Shown here: positions 1 to 6,289 of the stretch, piece after piece
How positions within the stretch are numbered: the stretch's first letter is position 1
Layout: the number at the start of each line of letters is the position of its first letter
NCBI GenBank assembly: GCA_947478535.1
Contig: CANJXD010000089.1
Location: forward strand, 1 to 14,894
Reading direction: 5' to 3'
Source: Acetobacteraceae bacterium
GTDB lineage: Bacteria > Pseudomonadota > Alphaproteobacteria > Acetobacterales > Acetobacteraceae
Length of the DNA stretch: 14,894 nucleotides
Made by a program: the position numbers and the translations under genes
Notes under the pieces: generated by a model
What the model was told of the DNA's origin: nothing
Databases searched by the model: none
What the model saw: the letters and a program-made list of their open reading frames with translations, nothing else

Positions 1-146
1 CATCGCGTGGATCAACCGCTGCCGTCGGCTCGCCAAGGATTGGGAAAACCTGAGCCGCAACGCACTCGCCTTCCTGCGGATGGCATCGATCAGGCTCATG
101 GTCAGGAAACTATGCAATCCAAAGGGATGATCGGAGACAGACTCTC
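1..146 (+). mobile_element. 3' end of an IS5-like insertion sequence, running off the left edge
   Basis: The transposase tail at 2-130 is followed four bases later by GAGACAGACTCTC (134-146). Its reverse complement, GAGAGTCTGTCTC, has the look of an IS terminal inverted repeat, so I place the right end of the element at about 146. The left end is outside the window, so neither the repeat nor a target duplication can be confirmed. This end differs from the ends of the IS at 5209-6152, so the two elements are not copies of each other. Confidence 0.55.
2..130 (+). CDS. IS5-like DDE transposase, C-terminal fragment (partial at the window edge)
   Basis: Reading from base 2 gives 42 codons ending at TGA 128-130. 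The peptide contains IAWINRCRRLAKDWENLSRN followed by a segment of the type AFLRMASIRLMVRKL. This is the typical end of IS5-family transposases: the W-I-x-R-x-R-R-L-A-x-D-(F/W)-E helix after the catalytic glutamate, then a hydrophobic R-x-A-x-I-R-x-x-x-R-x-L tail. The catalytic residues lie upstream of the window, so I cannot say whether the element is intact. The same arrangement occurs in the transposase at 5067-6073, which supports the family call. This reading frame also shows that any upstream extension of the next gene through this region is spurious. Confidence 0.8.
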   Translation: MAWINRCRRLAKDWENLSRNALAFLRMASIRLMVRKLCNPKG

Positions 147-217
147 AGGCTGCACAATACTCGTGGCGGCACGGCTCGGCGCACGCCGAGGTTGCCTGCG
201 CCGCGTCCGGCATGGCC

Positions 218-246
218 TTGACATGCCGGAACTGCAAGCGCGACGC
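218..246 (+). promoter_or_regulatory. Candidate promoter for the tctC-amidohydrolase-GTPase operon
   Basis: A consensus -35 hexamer TTGACA sits at 218-223. A -10 at 17 bp spacing would fall at 241-246 (CGACGC), which is a poor match. The site lies between the IS end (about 146) and the start of the first gene (271), the only place a local promoter for this operon could be. The call rests on the -35 alone. Confidence 0.3.
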
Positions 247-258
247 TGTGTTCGGCCC

Positions 259-264
259 GGAGGG
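259..264 (+). promoter_or_regulatory. Strong Shine-Dalgarno site that fixes the start of the first TctC gene
   Basis: GGAGGG at 259-264 lies six bases before ATG 271. The protein read from 271 begins directly with a secretory signal peptide. Together these fix the start and exclude the in-frame open stretch that runs back to base 7 through the IS remnant. Confidence 0.75.
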
Positions 265-270
265 ACCATC

Positions 271-1239
271 ATGAACCGTCTTGTCGCAGCGCTGCTGCTC
301 ACTATCGCCACGGCACTGCCCGCGGTTGCGCAGATCACGCCGGGGCGCCCAATCCGGATCATCGTCGGCTACGGTCCCGGCAGCGCCCTGGAGATTCCGG
401 CCCGCGCGATCGCCGAGCAGGTCGGTGCCCGACTCGGTACGACGCTGGTCATCGAAAGCCGGCCGGGCGGCGGGGGCGTGCTGGGCAGCGAGCTCGTCGC
501 GCGCGCCGCGCCGGACGGCCATACGCTCGTCATGGGCGGTGCCGGCTCGCATGGCGTCACGCAGGCGATCAAGCGTCGCCTGCCGTTCGACATGGAACGC
601 GATTTCACCGCCATCGCGCGGATCGCCGAATTCCCGCTGCTCATGATGGTGAGCACCTCACTCCCGGCCCGCACCCTGCAGGAATTCATCGCCTTGGCGA
701 AGGCTCGGCCCGGGCACCTCAATTTCGGTTCCAGCGGCGTCGGCACATCGCTGCACCTTACGGGTGAGATGCTGCGGTTGCGGACCGGCATCGACGTTGT
801 TCACGTCGCCTATCGCGGCAGCACCGGCGTTTCCACCGCGCTGATCGCCGGCGAGGTGCAGATCACCTTCGACGCCCTGCCGGCGGTTGCCGGGCTGGTC
901 TCGGCAGGCAGCGTCCGCGCCATCGCCGTCACCACCGCGGCGCGGCTGCCGGAACTTCCCGACGTGCCGACCACGGCCGAAGCGGGCCTGCCCGATTTCG
1001 TGGTGACCAGCTGGGTCGGGCCCTTCGGCCCCGCCGGCATGGCGCCCGCCACCGTCGAGCAGCTTTCCCGTGCCTTCACCGAAGCGGCGCTGTCGCCGGA
1101 GGGGAGCGCCCGGCTACGCGCCCTGGGCGCTACGCCTGTCAGTGAGGGCGCGGCCGCCTTCGACACCTTCTGGCGGCGCGACATGGCCCGCTGGCGGGAG
1201 GTAGTGCGTGCCGCCAACGTGCCGGTCGAGGATTACTGA
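271..1239 (+). CDS. Bug/TctC-family tripartite tricarboxylate transporter substrate-binding protein
   Basis: The predicted protein is 322 residues, the normal size for periplasmic Bug (TctC) receptors. Residues 1-20 form a Sec signal peptide (MNRLVAALLLTIATALPAVA) with cleavage likely before Q21. The mature part has the family signatures: PIRIIVGYGPG near the N-terminus, a TLVIESRPGGGG loop, an NFGSSGVGTSLHL segment, VHVAYRGS and PTTAEAGLPDF. In this family two lobes close on a small carboxylated or amide ligand. An oddity is the first ligand loop: most members have PGGxxD, while this one reads PGSALE, so the Asp is replaced by Glu and a Gly by Ser, which suggests an unusual ligand. The amidohydrolase gene starts three bases after the stop, so the two are almost certainly co-transcribed. 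No TctA/TctB membrane subunits are nearby, which is common for orphan Bug receptors. The family is clear; the ligand is unknown. Confidence 0.93.
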   Translation: MNRLVAALLLTIATALPAVAQITPGRPIRIIVGYGPGSALEIPARAIAEQVGARLGTTLVIESRPGGGGVLGSELVARAAPDGHTLVMGGAGSHGVTQAIKRRLPFDMERDFTAIARIAEFPLLMMVSTSLPARTLQEFIALAKARPGHLNFGSSGVGTSLHLTGEMLRLRTGIDVVHVAYRGSTGVSTALIAGEVQITFDALPAVAGLVSAGSVRAIAVTTAARLPELPDVPTTAEAGLPDFVVTSWVGPFGPAGMAPATVEQLSRAFTEAALSPEGSARLRALGATPVSEGAAAFDTFWRRDMARWREVVRAANVPVEDY

Positions 1240-1242
1240 GCC

Positions 1243-2463
1243 ATGCTGCTGACCAATTTCGCGCTTCTCGATGTCACCGCCGGTGCGCTGAAATCCGGCT
1301 ATCAGTGCCTGATCGAGGATGGCGTCATCCGCCGGCTGGAAGCCGGACGCATCGACCCCGCCGGCGGTGAGGTCATCGACCTCGGCGGCCGTACGCTGAT
1401 GCCGGGGCTGATCGATTGCCACGTGCATCTCTATCGGACATTGCTGCCGCCAGCCCCGGTGATGCTGCCCTCATTGATCACGGCGCTCGCCGGCCAGGTG
1501 CTGAACGGCATGCTGATGAGCGGCTTCACCACGGTGCGCGACGCAGGTGGCGCCGATTTCGGCCACAAGCGCGCGGTCGAGCTCGGCTACTTCACCGGCC
1601 CGCGCCTGTTCGTGGCCGGTCGCGCCATCAGCCAGACCGGCGGCCATGGCGATGCACGCTCTCCCGCCGACACGCGCGAGCCCTGCGCCTGCGTCCACCT
1701 CACCGCCGGGATCGGCCGCATCGCCGATGGCGTGCCCGAAGTACGGCGCGCCGTGCGCGACGAGATCCGCCTTGGTGCCGACCAGATCAAGATCATGGCC
1801 GGCGGCGGCGTCTCCTCGCAATCCGATCCGATTGACAGCCTGCAGTACTCGATGGAGGAGCTGGTCGCCGCAGTGGACGAGGCGGATCGCGCCAACACCT
1901 ACGTGATGGCGCATGTCTACACCGCCCGTGGCATCCGCCGCTGCATCGAGGCGGGCGTCCGCACCATCGAGCACGGCAACTTCCTCGACGAGGACACGGC
2001 GCGCATGATGGTGGAGCGCGGCGTGTATCTCTCGCCCAATCTGATCTGCTATCGGGTGCTGGCGGAGCAGGCCGTGGCGCTCGGCTATCCCGTAGGCACC
2101 GAGGAGAAGGCGCGCGAGGTGCTGGCCGTTGGCACGCGCGGCCTGGCGATCGCCCATCGTGCCGGGGTCAAGGCCTCCTTCGGCACTGACATGTCGCGCA
2201 CGCCGCATCTGATGGGCGACGAATTCCTGATCCGGTCCGAGGTGCTGCCGGCGGCCGACAACATCCGGGGCGCGACGCTGATCGGCGCGGAGGTGGTGCG
2301 CATGCCCGGGAAGATCGGCGTGGTGGCCGAAGGTGCGCATGCCGACCTGCTCGTCGTCGATGGCGACCCCCTCTCCGACATTGCCCTGCTGACCGGGCAA
2401 GGCAAGCATATGGCGGCCATCATGCAGGGCGGCCGCTTCGTGAAGAACCAACTGGCGGGCTGA
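1243..2463 (+). CDS. Metal-dependent amidohydrolase (imidazolonepropionase/prolidase-like, subtype unknown)
   Basis: The predicted protein has 406 residues. It has a small N-terminal beta-sandwich segment and the amidohydrolase TIM barrel. Visible metal-site residues are H60 and H62 in PGLIDCHVHL, a lysine at about 183 in the DQIKIMAGGG segment (a usual carbamylated bridging lysine), H224 in VMAHVYT, H244 in RTIEHGNF and D316 in ASFGTDM. TTVRDAGG (about 96-103) and QTGGHGD (131-137) are typical of the subgroup of cytoplasmic amidohydrolases that includes Xaa-Arg/Xaa-Pro peptidase-like enzymes and imidazolonepropionase relatives. The set indicates a binuclear zinc-type hydrolase acting on an amide, cyclic amide or dipeptide-like bond. 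There is no signal peptide, so it should act in the cytoplasm. It sits between the binding protein and the COG0523 GTPase with gaps of 3 and 4 bases, which indicates an operon. All catalytic positions seem intact. The substrate cannot be read from the sequence. Confidence 0.92.
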   Translation: MLLTNFALLDVTAGALKSGYQCLIEDGVIRRLEAGRIDPAGGEVIDLGGRTLMPGLIDCHVHLYRTLLPPAPVMLPSLITALAGQVLNGMLMSGFTTVRDAGGADFGHKRAVELGYFTGPRLFVAGRAISQTGGHGDARSPADTREPCACVHLTAGIGRIADGVPEVRRAVRDEIRLGADQIKIMAGGGVSSQSDPIDSLQYSMEELVAAVDEADRANTYVMAHVYTARGIRRCIEAGVRTIEHGNFLDEDTARMMVERGVYLSPNLICYRVLAEQAVALGYPVGTEEKAREVLAVGTRGLAIAHRAGVKASFGTDMSRTPHLMGDEFLIRSEVLPAADNIRGATLIGAEVVRMPGKIGVVAEGAHADLLVVDGDPLSDIALLTGQGKHMAAIMQGGRFVKNQLAG

Positions 2464-2467
2464 GGCG

Positions 2468-3502
2468 GTGTCGGACAACGCGCTCGGCGGCACGATGGGT
2501 GGGGAGACCATCCCGCTCTCGGTCATCACCGGCTTCCTGGGCAGCGGCAAGACGACGTTGCTGAACCGCTTGCTGCGCGATCCGGAGATGGGCGACTGCG
2601 CGGTGCTGGTCAACGAACTCGGCGAGGTCGGCATCGACCATCTGATGGTGCAGGAGTTGCAGGAGAACGTCGTCCTGCTCGCATCCGGCTGCCTTTGCTG
2701 TGCTGTCCGCAGTGACCTGGTGGATGCGCTTCGGCTGCTGTTTATCCAGCGCCTGCGCGGCGAGGTGCCGCCGTTCCGGCGCGTGGTCATCGAGACCACA
2801 GGCCTCGCCGATCCAGTGCCGGTTATCCACACGCTGATGACCGATCCACTGCTGCTGGAGCGGTTCCGCCTGGACGCGATCGTGACGACGGTCGATGCCT
2901 GGTGCGGCGGGGAACAGCTCGAAGCGCATCCCGAAGCGGTCAAGCAGGCGATCGTCGCGGACCGCATCGTGCTAACCAAGCTCGACTTGCGCGACGACGA
3001 CGCATCGGCGCTGCGCGCCAGGCTGAAGGCGCTCAATCCCGGTGCCGTGCCACTGCCTGCGACGGCGGCGACGGCTTCGCTGCTATTCGGCTCCGGAGCC
3101 TTCGATCCCTCCAGCAAGGATGAGCGATTGCTGCGCTGGCTCGCCGAGGCGGGCACCGACGAGGACGTGCATCACGACTCTGACGTGCGGACCCTGTCGC
3201 TGCGCACCGACCGACCGATCGACTGGGCCGACTTCACCGCATGGCTGGGCGAGTTGCTTGCCGCGCACGGCCCGTCGGTGCTCCGGTGCAAGGGCATCCT
3301 CAATGTGGCCGGCCGCGATCGGCCCATCATCATCAACGGCGTGCAGCATGTCTTCTATCCGGCCGATGAGTTGCAGGCCTGGCCGGCTGGGCCGCGCCAG
3401 ACGAAGCTGGTGTTCATCACACGCGATCTCGTGGCGGGCCTGATCGCGACGCCGTTCCGCGAACGCTTCGGGCCTCGCCGGGATATCCGACCGATCGCCT
3501 GA
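2468..3502 (+). CDS. CobW/YjiA-type G3E GTPase (COG0523), putative metallochaperone
   Basis: The product is 344 residues from a GTG start at 2468, four bases after the amidohydrolase stop. ATG 2495 (residue 10) is a possible alternative start. Motifs in order: Walker A GFLGSGKTT (22-30), NELGEVGID (49-57), the metal-binding GCLCC motif (74-78, the CxCC of COG0523), ETTGLADP (109-116) and the guanine-specificity motif TKLD (170-173). A CobW C-terminal domain follows from about residue 228, containing the INGVQHVFYP stretch. Members bind GTP and a divalent metal, usually Zn, Co, Ni or Fe, and some deliver it to a client enzyme; others act in cobalamin synthesis. No cobalamin genes are in the window. 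The neighbouring metallo-amidohydrolase makes metal supply to that enzyme a reasonable inference. There is no long histidine-rich loop, only an HH pair near residue 225. Confidence 0.92.
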   Translation: MSDNALGGTMGGETIPLSVITGFLGSGKTTLLNRLLRDPEMGDCAVLVNELGEVGIDHLMVQELQENVVLLASGCLCCAVRSDLVDALRLLFIQRLRGEVPPFRRVVIETTGLADPVPVIHTLMTDPLLLERFRLDAIVTTVDAWCGGEQLEAHPEAVKQAIVADRIVLTKLDLRDDDASALRARLKALNPGAVPLPATAATASLLFGSGAFDPSSKDERLLRWLAEAGTDEDVHHDSDVRTLSLRTDRPIDWADFTAWLGELLAAHGPSVLRCKGILNVAGRDRPIIINGVQHVFYPADELQAWPAGPRQTKLVFITRDLVAGLIATPFRERFGPRRDIRPIA

Positions 3503-3508
3503 CATCGC

Positions 3509-3526
3509 GGAGCGCGGCCGCGCTCC
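3509..3526. terminator. Perfect 18-bp palindrome between convergent genes, candidate bidirectional terminator
   Basis: GGAGCGCGGCCGCGCTCC is identical on both strands. It fills most of the 23-bp gap between the GTPase stop (3500-3502) and the minus-strand TctC stop (3526-3528), sharing one base with the latter. The position suits a hairpin that stops transcription from both sides. There is only a short, poor T stretch after it, so intrinsic termination would be weak. Confidence 0.5.
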
Positions 3527-4533
3527 TATTCCGGCTGGATGCCTGCCTCCGCGATGATGACCTTCCAACGCTCCGTCTCGGCCTGGATGAAGCGGTCCAG
3601 CGCTTCCGGCGTGCCGCCGACGGGATCGATGCCGAGCTGATGGAAGCGGGCCTTCACCGCGGGCTCCAAGAGGATCTCGTTCAGCACCTGGTTCAGCTTG
3701 GCGATGATCGGCGGCGGCGTGCCCGCGGGGGCCACCACGACCTGCCAGGATGATGCCTCGTAGCCAGGAAGCGTCTCGCCGATGCAAGGCAGGTCGGGCA
3801 TGCCGAACCAGCGCGTCGTGCTGCTGACGCCAAGCGCCCGGAACTCGCCGGCCTCGACCCGCGGCTTGGAGGATGAGGCATTGTCCATCGAAAGCTGCAC
3901 GCGCCCCGCGATCAGATCGACCAGCATCGGGGCGGAGCCGCGATACGGCACATGCACCATCTGCACGCGCCCGGCCATGTAGGAAATCAGCTCCATGCCC
4001 AGATGCGCCATCGTGCCGACGCCGCTCGATCCATAGGAAACGGCGCCGGGACGCCCGCGCATGTCGGCCACCATCTCCGCAACGCTGCGCGGCCCATAAT
4101 TCGGCGCGGCGATCAGCAGGTTCGGAATGCGCGCGATGTCGCACACGTTTGCGAAGGCCGTGGCGGTGTCATACGGCATCGTCTTGAACACGAACTGGTT
4201 CATGGATTGAGAGCCGTTGGTGCCGAGCATCAGTGTGTAGCCATCCGGGCGGGAGGTCGCCAGCGCCTGGGCACCGACATTGCCGCCGCTGCCCGTCCGG
4301 TTCTCCGCCACGACGCGCTGCCCGAGCCGCTCCGAGAGGCGGTCCGACAGCAGCCGCCCAAGGATGTCGTTGCCGCCACCAGGCGCGAAGGGAATGAGCA
4401 TGCGTATAGGCCGGTTCGGAAACGCGGCCGCGCTGTCCTGCCCGAAACCGATCGAGGGCAGCAGTGCTGCAGGGGCGGCAAGCAGCGCGCGGCGACCGAG
4501 CGTGGCAACGCCGGCAATCCTGTGGTTGCGCAT
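3526..4533 (-). CDS. Second Bug/TctC-family substrate-binding protein
   Basis: The predicted protein is 335 residues. The N-terminus (residues 1-32) carries an RR pair at 14-15 followed by a hydrophobic stretch ALLAAPAALLPSIGFGQ. This may be a Tat-type or a long Sec signal for the periplasm. Family features are clear: RPIRMLIPFAPGGGND with the canonical PGGGND ligand loop (51-56), a VVAENRTGSGGNVG segment, SYGSSGVGTMAHLG, VHVPYRGSAPMLVDLIAGRVQ and a C-terminal WKVIIAEAGIQPE helix. GGGGAG-like bases about eight nucleotides before ATG 4533 form a good ribosome site. The gene is convergent with the first operon and divergent from the GAF gene. With 271-1239 it makes two Bug receptors within about 4 kb, each without membrane subunits. 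The two differ at the ligand loop, so they probably bind different or related ligands rather than being a recent duplication. Confidence 0.93.
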   Translation of the reverse strand: MRNHRIAGVATLGRRALLAAPAALLPSIGFGQDSAAAFPNRPIRMLIPFAPGGGNDILGRLLSDRLSERLGQRVVAENRTGSGGNVGAQALATSRPDGYTLMLGTNGSQSMNQFVFKTMPYDTATAFANVCDIARIPNLLIAAPNYGPRSVAEMVADMRGRPGAVSYGSSGVGTMAHLGMELISYMAGRVQMVHVPYRGSAPMLVDLIAGRVQLSMDNASSSKPRVEAGEFRALGVSSTTRWFGMPDLPCIGETLPGYEASSWQVVVAPAGTPPPIIAKLNQVLNEILLEPAVKARFHQLGIDPVGGTPEALDRFIQAETERWKVIIAEAGIQPE

Positions 4534-4633
4534 GGTCCAAACTCCCCTGCAGATACCGCATCCCGGGCGGAGAAGCCTAGACAGAAGCGCCGACGCGCCG
4601 CAACTTGTTTGTCCAGCAGACTGAAGCGAGAGA
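4534..4633. promoter_or_regulatory. Divergent intergenic region between tctC-like and GAF genes
   Basis: These 100 bases must hold the promoters of two divergent genes, the TctC gene to the left and the GAF gene to the right. GGGGAG (about 4543-4548, minus strand) is the ribosome site of the TctC gene. A purine-rich GCGAGAGA just before 4634 is that of the GAF gene. I see no clear -35/-10 pair and no strong operator palindrome. Confidence 0.4.
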
Positions 4634-5167
4634 ATGCCGATGCCGTCGGACGCGCTCGAAGCGTTGGTACTCGCGGGGCGCGAGCCCGATCAGCCCGGCG
4701 CCAGCTTTCGCTGCTTCGACTCGCTGGTGGACCGGCGGGTAAGGCGCATTTTCACGACGATGCTGCTGGTCCGGCCGGACGGGCTCGCTGAGCGCGTCTT
4801 CACCACGGACCCGATCGCCTACCCGATGCCATATTGCAAGCCATTCCCTGAATCGGGATGGCGGGAGCAGGTGATCGACGCGGCACGACCGTCGCTGTCG
4901 CGCAACATGACCGAGTATCTGCAGGTGCATATTGGCCGCGTGGTATTCGAGGCGCTGGGCGCCGGCTGCCTGCTGAACATGCCGGCAGTCCATGCCGGCC
5001 GCGTCGTCGGCGTCGTCAATATTGGCGCCATCGAGCACGCCTATGATGAATCGACCGTCGTGATGCTCACCCCGCTGATTGCGGCGCTCGCCCCTTCTTT
5101 CGCGTTGCTGCGCCAGCAGTGGGATCTCGGTGCGAGCGCTGCCGCACCCGGCACCGTCCCGCGGTAG
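4634..5167 (+). CDS. Stand-alone GAF-domain protein
   Basis: The predicted protein is 177 residues with no signal peptide and no obvious output domain. The fold pattern is GAF-like: an N-terminal helix, a beta segment RRIFTTMLLVRPDGLAERVF, a central helix, then GCLLNMPAVHAGRVVGVVNIGA, the classical pair of beta strands that ends a GAF domain, and a C-terminal helix (IAALAPSFALLRQQ). GAF domains bind small ligands or act as dimer sensors. Its position next to a binding protein and a metal-dependent hydrolase suggests a ligand sensor or a small ligand-binding accessory protein, but no output partner is visible. ATG 4640 is two codons downstream and cannot be excluded as the start. The gene ends 41 bp before the IS at 5209, and the transposase open frame runs antisense through its last 100 bases. 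Confidence 0.8.
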   Translation: MPMPSDALEALVLAGREPDQPGASFRCFDSLVDRRVRRIFTTMLLVRPDGLAERVFTTDPIAYPMPYCKPFPESGWREQVIDAARPSLSRNMTEYLQVHIGRVVFEALGAGCLLNMPAVHAGRVVGVVNIGAIEHAYDESTVVMLTPLIAALAPSFALLRQQWDLGASAAAPGTVPR

Positions 5168-6073
5168 TCGGTCGGCTGTCGCCCCAGAGCCGGCCCACTC
5201 GCCTGTAAGAGCCCATCCGGGAAGTTCGGATTCGCGCTGAGGGCTTTGCGGCGAGCCGTCGCAGCATGATGCGGATCATGGCCATCCGGACGAAGGCGGC
5301 GGCGATGCGGCAATGCCGCTCGAAGTCGCGGGCGAGACGGCGGTTGCGGCTGATCCAGCCCATGGTGCGCTCGACGATCCAGCGCTTCGGCAACACGACG
5401 AATTTGTGCCTGTCGCAGCGGCGGACGATCTCGATCTTCCACGTGCCGGTGCGGGCGACGGCGGCGGCCATCTTCGGCCCCTGATAGCCTGCATCGCCGA
5501 TGATGCGCTCGATGAAGGGGAACAGCCTGCGCGCCTGCCGCAGCAGCGGCTCGGCGCCGTCGCGATCCTGCACGTTGGCGGGATGGACGATCACCGCGAG
5601 CAGCATGCCGATGGTGTCGGTCAGTGGGTGGCGCTCGCAGCCGACGACATTCTTGCCCGCGTCGTAGCCGGACGGGTCGAGCGTAGAGCCCCCTTTTGCG
5701 CGGCCTTCGACGTCTGGCTGTCGATGATCGCCGTTGTCGGGCTGGCCTCGCGCCCGGCCTGCTCGCGCACCGCAACGTACAGGGCGTGGTGGATGCGCTC
5801 GATGGTGCCTTCCCATTCCCAGCGCGAAAAGTAGTCCCAGACCGTGCTCTTCGGTGGCAGATCCTTCGGCAGCGCGCTCCACTGGCAGCCCGTCGAGAGC
5901 ACGTAGAACACCGCGTTCAGCACCTCGCGCACGTCCACCTTGCGGGGCCTGCCGCCGTGTTTCGCCGGCCGGATCATCGGCGCCACCAGCGCCCATTCCG
6001 CATCCGTCAGGTCAGATGGGTAGCGCAGCCCGCGCCGATCCGCCGCTCGTCGATGCTCTGCCGTCCACGCCAT
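5067..6073 (-). CDS. IS5-family DDE transposase, two overlapping frames joined by -1 frameshift
   Basis: The first frame starts at ATG 6073 and reads 128 codons to the slip site, then would continue in the zero frame to a stop at 5621. It holds the winged N-terminal domain (YPSDLTDAEWALVAPMIRP, GGRPRKVDVREVLNAVFYVL) and the first catalytic aspartate, D118 in IIDSQ. The -1 frame supplies SGYDAGKNVVGCERH, the second aspartate D194 in GDAGYQG and the glutamate E235 in VERTMGWISRNRRLARDFE. The joined protein therefore has a full DDE triad. It cuts and rejoins the IS ends. Oddity: the -1 frame has no stop before the left inverted repeat at 5209. It runs on for about 47 residues into flanking DNA to a stop at 5067, antisense to the GAF gene. 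A natural copy may end near residue 289, so this tail is probably an artefact of the insertion site or of a small indel. Confidence 0.85.
5209..5220 (+). repeat. Left terminal inverted repeat of the IS5-like element
   Basis: GAGCCCATCCGG, perfectly repeated in inverse orientation at 6141-6152. Confidence 0.9.
5690..5696 (-). other. Programmed -1 ribosomal frameshift site A AAG GGG
   Basis: The minus strand reads CAA AAG GGG GCT in the first transposase frame. A_AAG_GGG fits the X_XXY_YYZ slippery heptamer. After slipping back one base, lysine and glycine tRNAs re-pair well, and reading continues as GGC TCT, giving QKG-GSTLDPSGYD, the sequence expected between the two domains of this transposase type. 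I have not modelled a downstream RNA stimulator. Confidence 0.72.
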
Positions 6074-6140
6074 TCCAAGGCCCCGCGAATCGCCCGCAGG
6101 GACAGCGAATCACATCCGATTCAGGCGATTCAATTCCTTT

Positions 6141-6152
6141 CCGGATGGGCTC
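6141..6152 (-). repeat. Right terminal inverted repeat of the IS5-like element
   Basis: CCGGATGGGCTC on the plus strand, the reverse complement of 5209-5220. Confidence 0.9.
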
Positions 6153-6265
6153 TTGAATACGCAGGACGGGCTGATTTGCAGTGCCGCTGCAATCGAGCGG
6201 ACCGTCTCGCCGGCCTGGGCTCGCTGCATCGCACGCACTCGAAGAGCTTCCGAATAGGGGCGCAT
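6153..6265 (-). pseudogene. N-terminal fragment of an IS630-like transposase, cut by the IS5-like element
   Basis: From ATG 6265 the minus strand encodes MRPYSEALRVRAMQRAQAGE followed by TVRSIAAALQISPSCVFK, then meets the IS end at 6152. The pattern (MRxYSxDLRxRxxxxxxxGxSxRxxAxxxxVSxSxVxKW) is the helix-turn-helix DNA-binding start of IS630-family transposases. A GAGGAGG ribosome site lies nine bases upstream. Only about 38 of roughly 300 or more residues remain. The DNA on the far side of the IS (before 5209) does not continue this protein in any frame I read, so the remainder was lost rather than just split. Confidence 0.8.
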
Positions 6266-6266
6266 C

Positions 6267-6289
6267 CGTGCTGGCCTCCTCCCAGCACG
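6267..6289 (-). repeat. Hairpin enclosing the ribosome site of the IS630-like transposase
   Basis: An 8-bp perfect inverted repeat, CGTGCTGG at 6267-6274 and CCAGCACG at 6282-6289, has a 7-base loop. On the minus strand the loop is GAGGAGG, the ribosome site of the fragment starting at 6265. Such a hairpin could limit transposase translation, but the gene is now dead. Confidence 0.55.

Larger units (their letters stand above)
5209..6152 (-). mobile_element. IS5-like insertion sequence with split transposase, about 944 bp
   Basis: Both ends carry the same 12-bp terminal inverted repeat: GAGCCCATCCGG at 5209-5220 and its reverse complement at 6141-6152. The match continues imperfectly (15 of the first 16 bases agree). 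The transposase is encoded leftward inside. The flanking bases (..CCTGTAA on the left, TTGAATA.. on the right) show no convincing target-site duplication. The right end abuts a truncated IS630 transposase gene, and the left end lies 41 bp after the GAF gene. This suggests that insertion was followed by deletion or recombination at one end. Confidence 0.88.

Noticed and set aside
7..270. N-terminal extension of the first TctC gene
   Set aside because: It passes through the IS remnant, and a signal peptide with a good ribosome site begins exactly at 271.
1471..3156. Long minus-strand open frame (561 codons) opposite the amidohydrolase and GTPase genes
   Set aside because: Its sequence is low-complexity and antisense to two genes with clear motifs; long shadow frames are expected in high-GC DNA.
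1..6152. Composite transposon bounded by two identical IS copies
   Set aside because: The end sequences of the two IS5-like elements are different, so they cannot act as matching ends.
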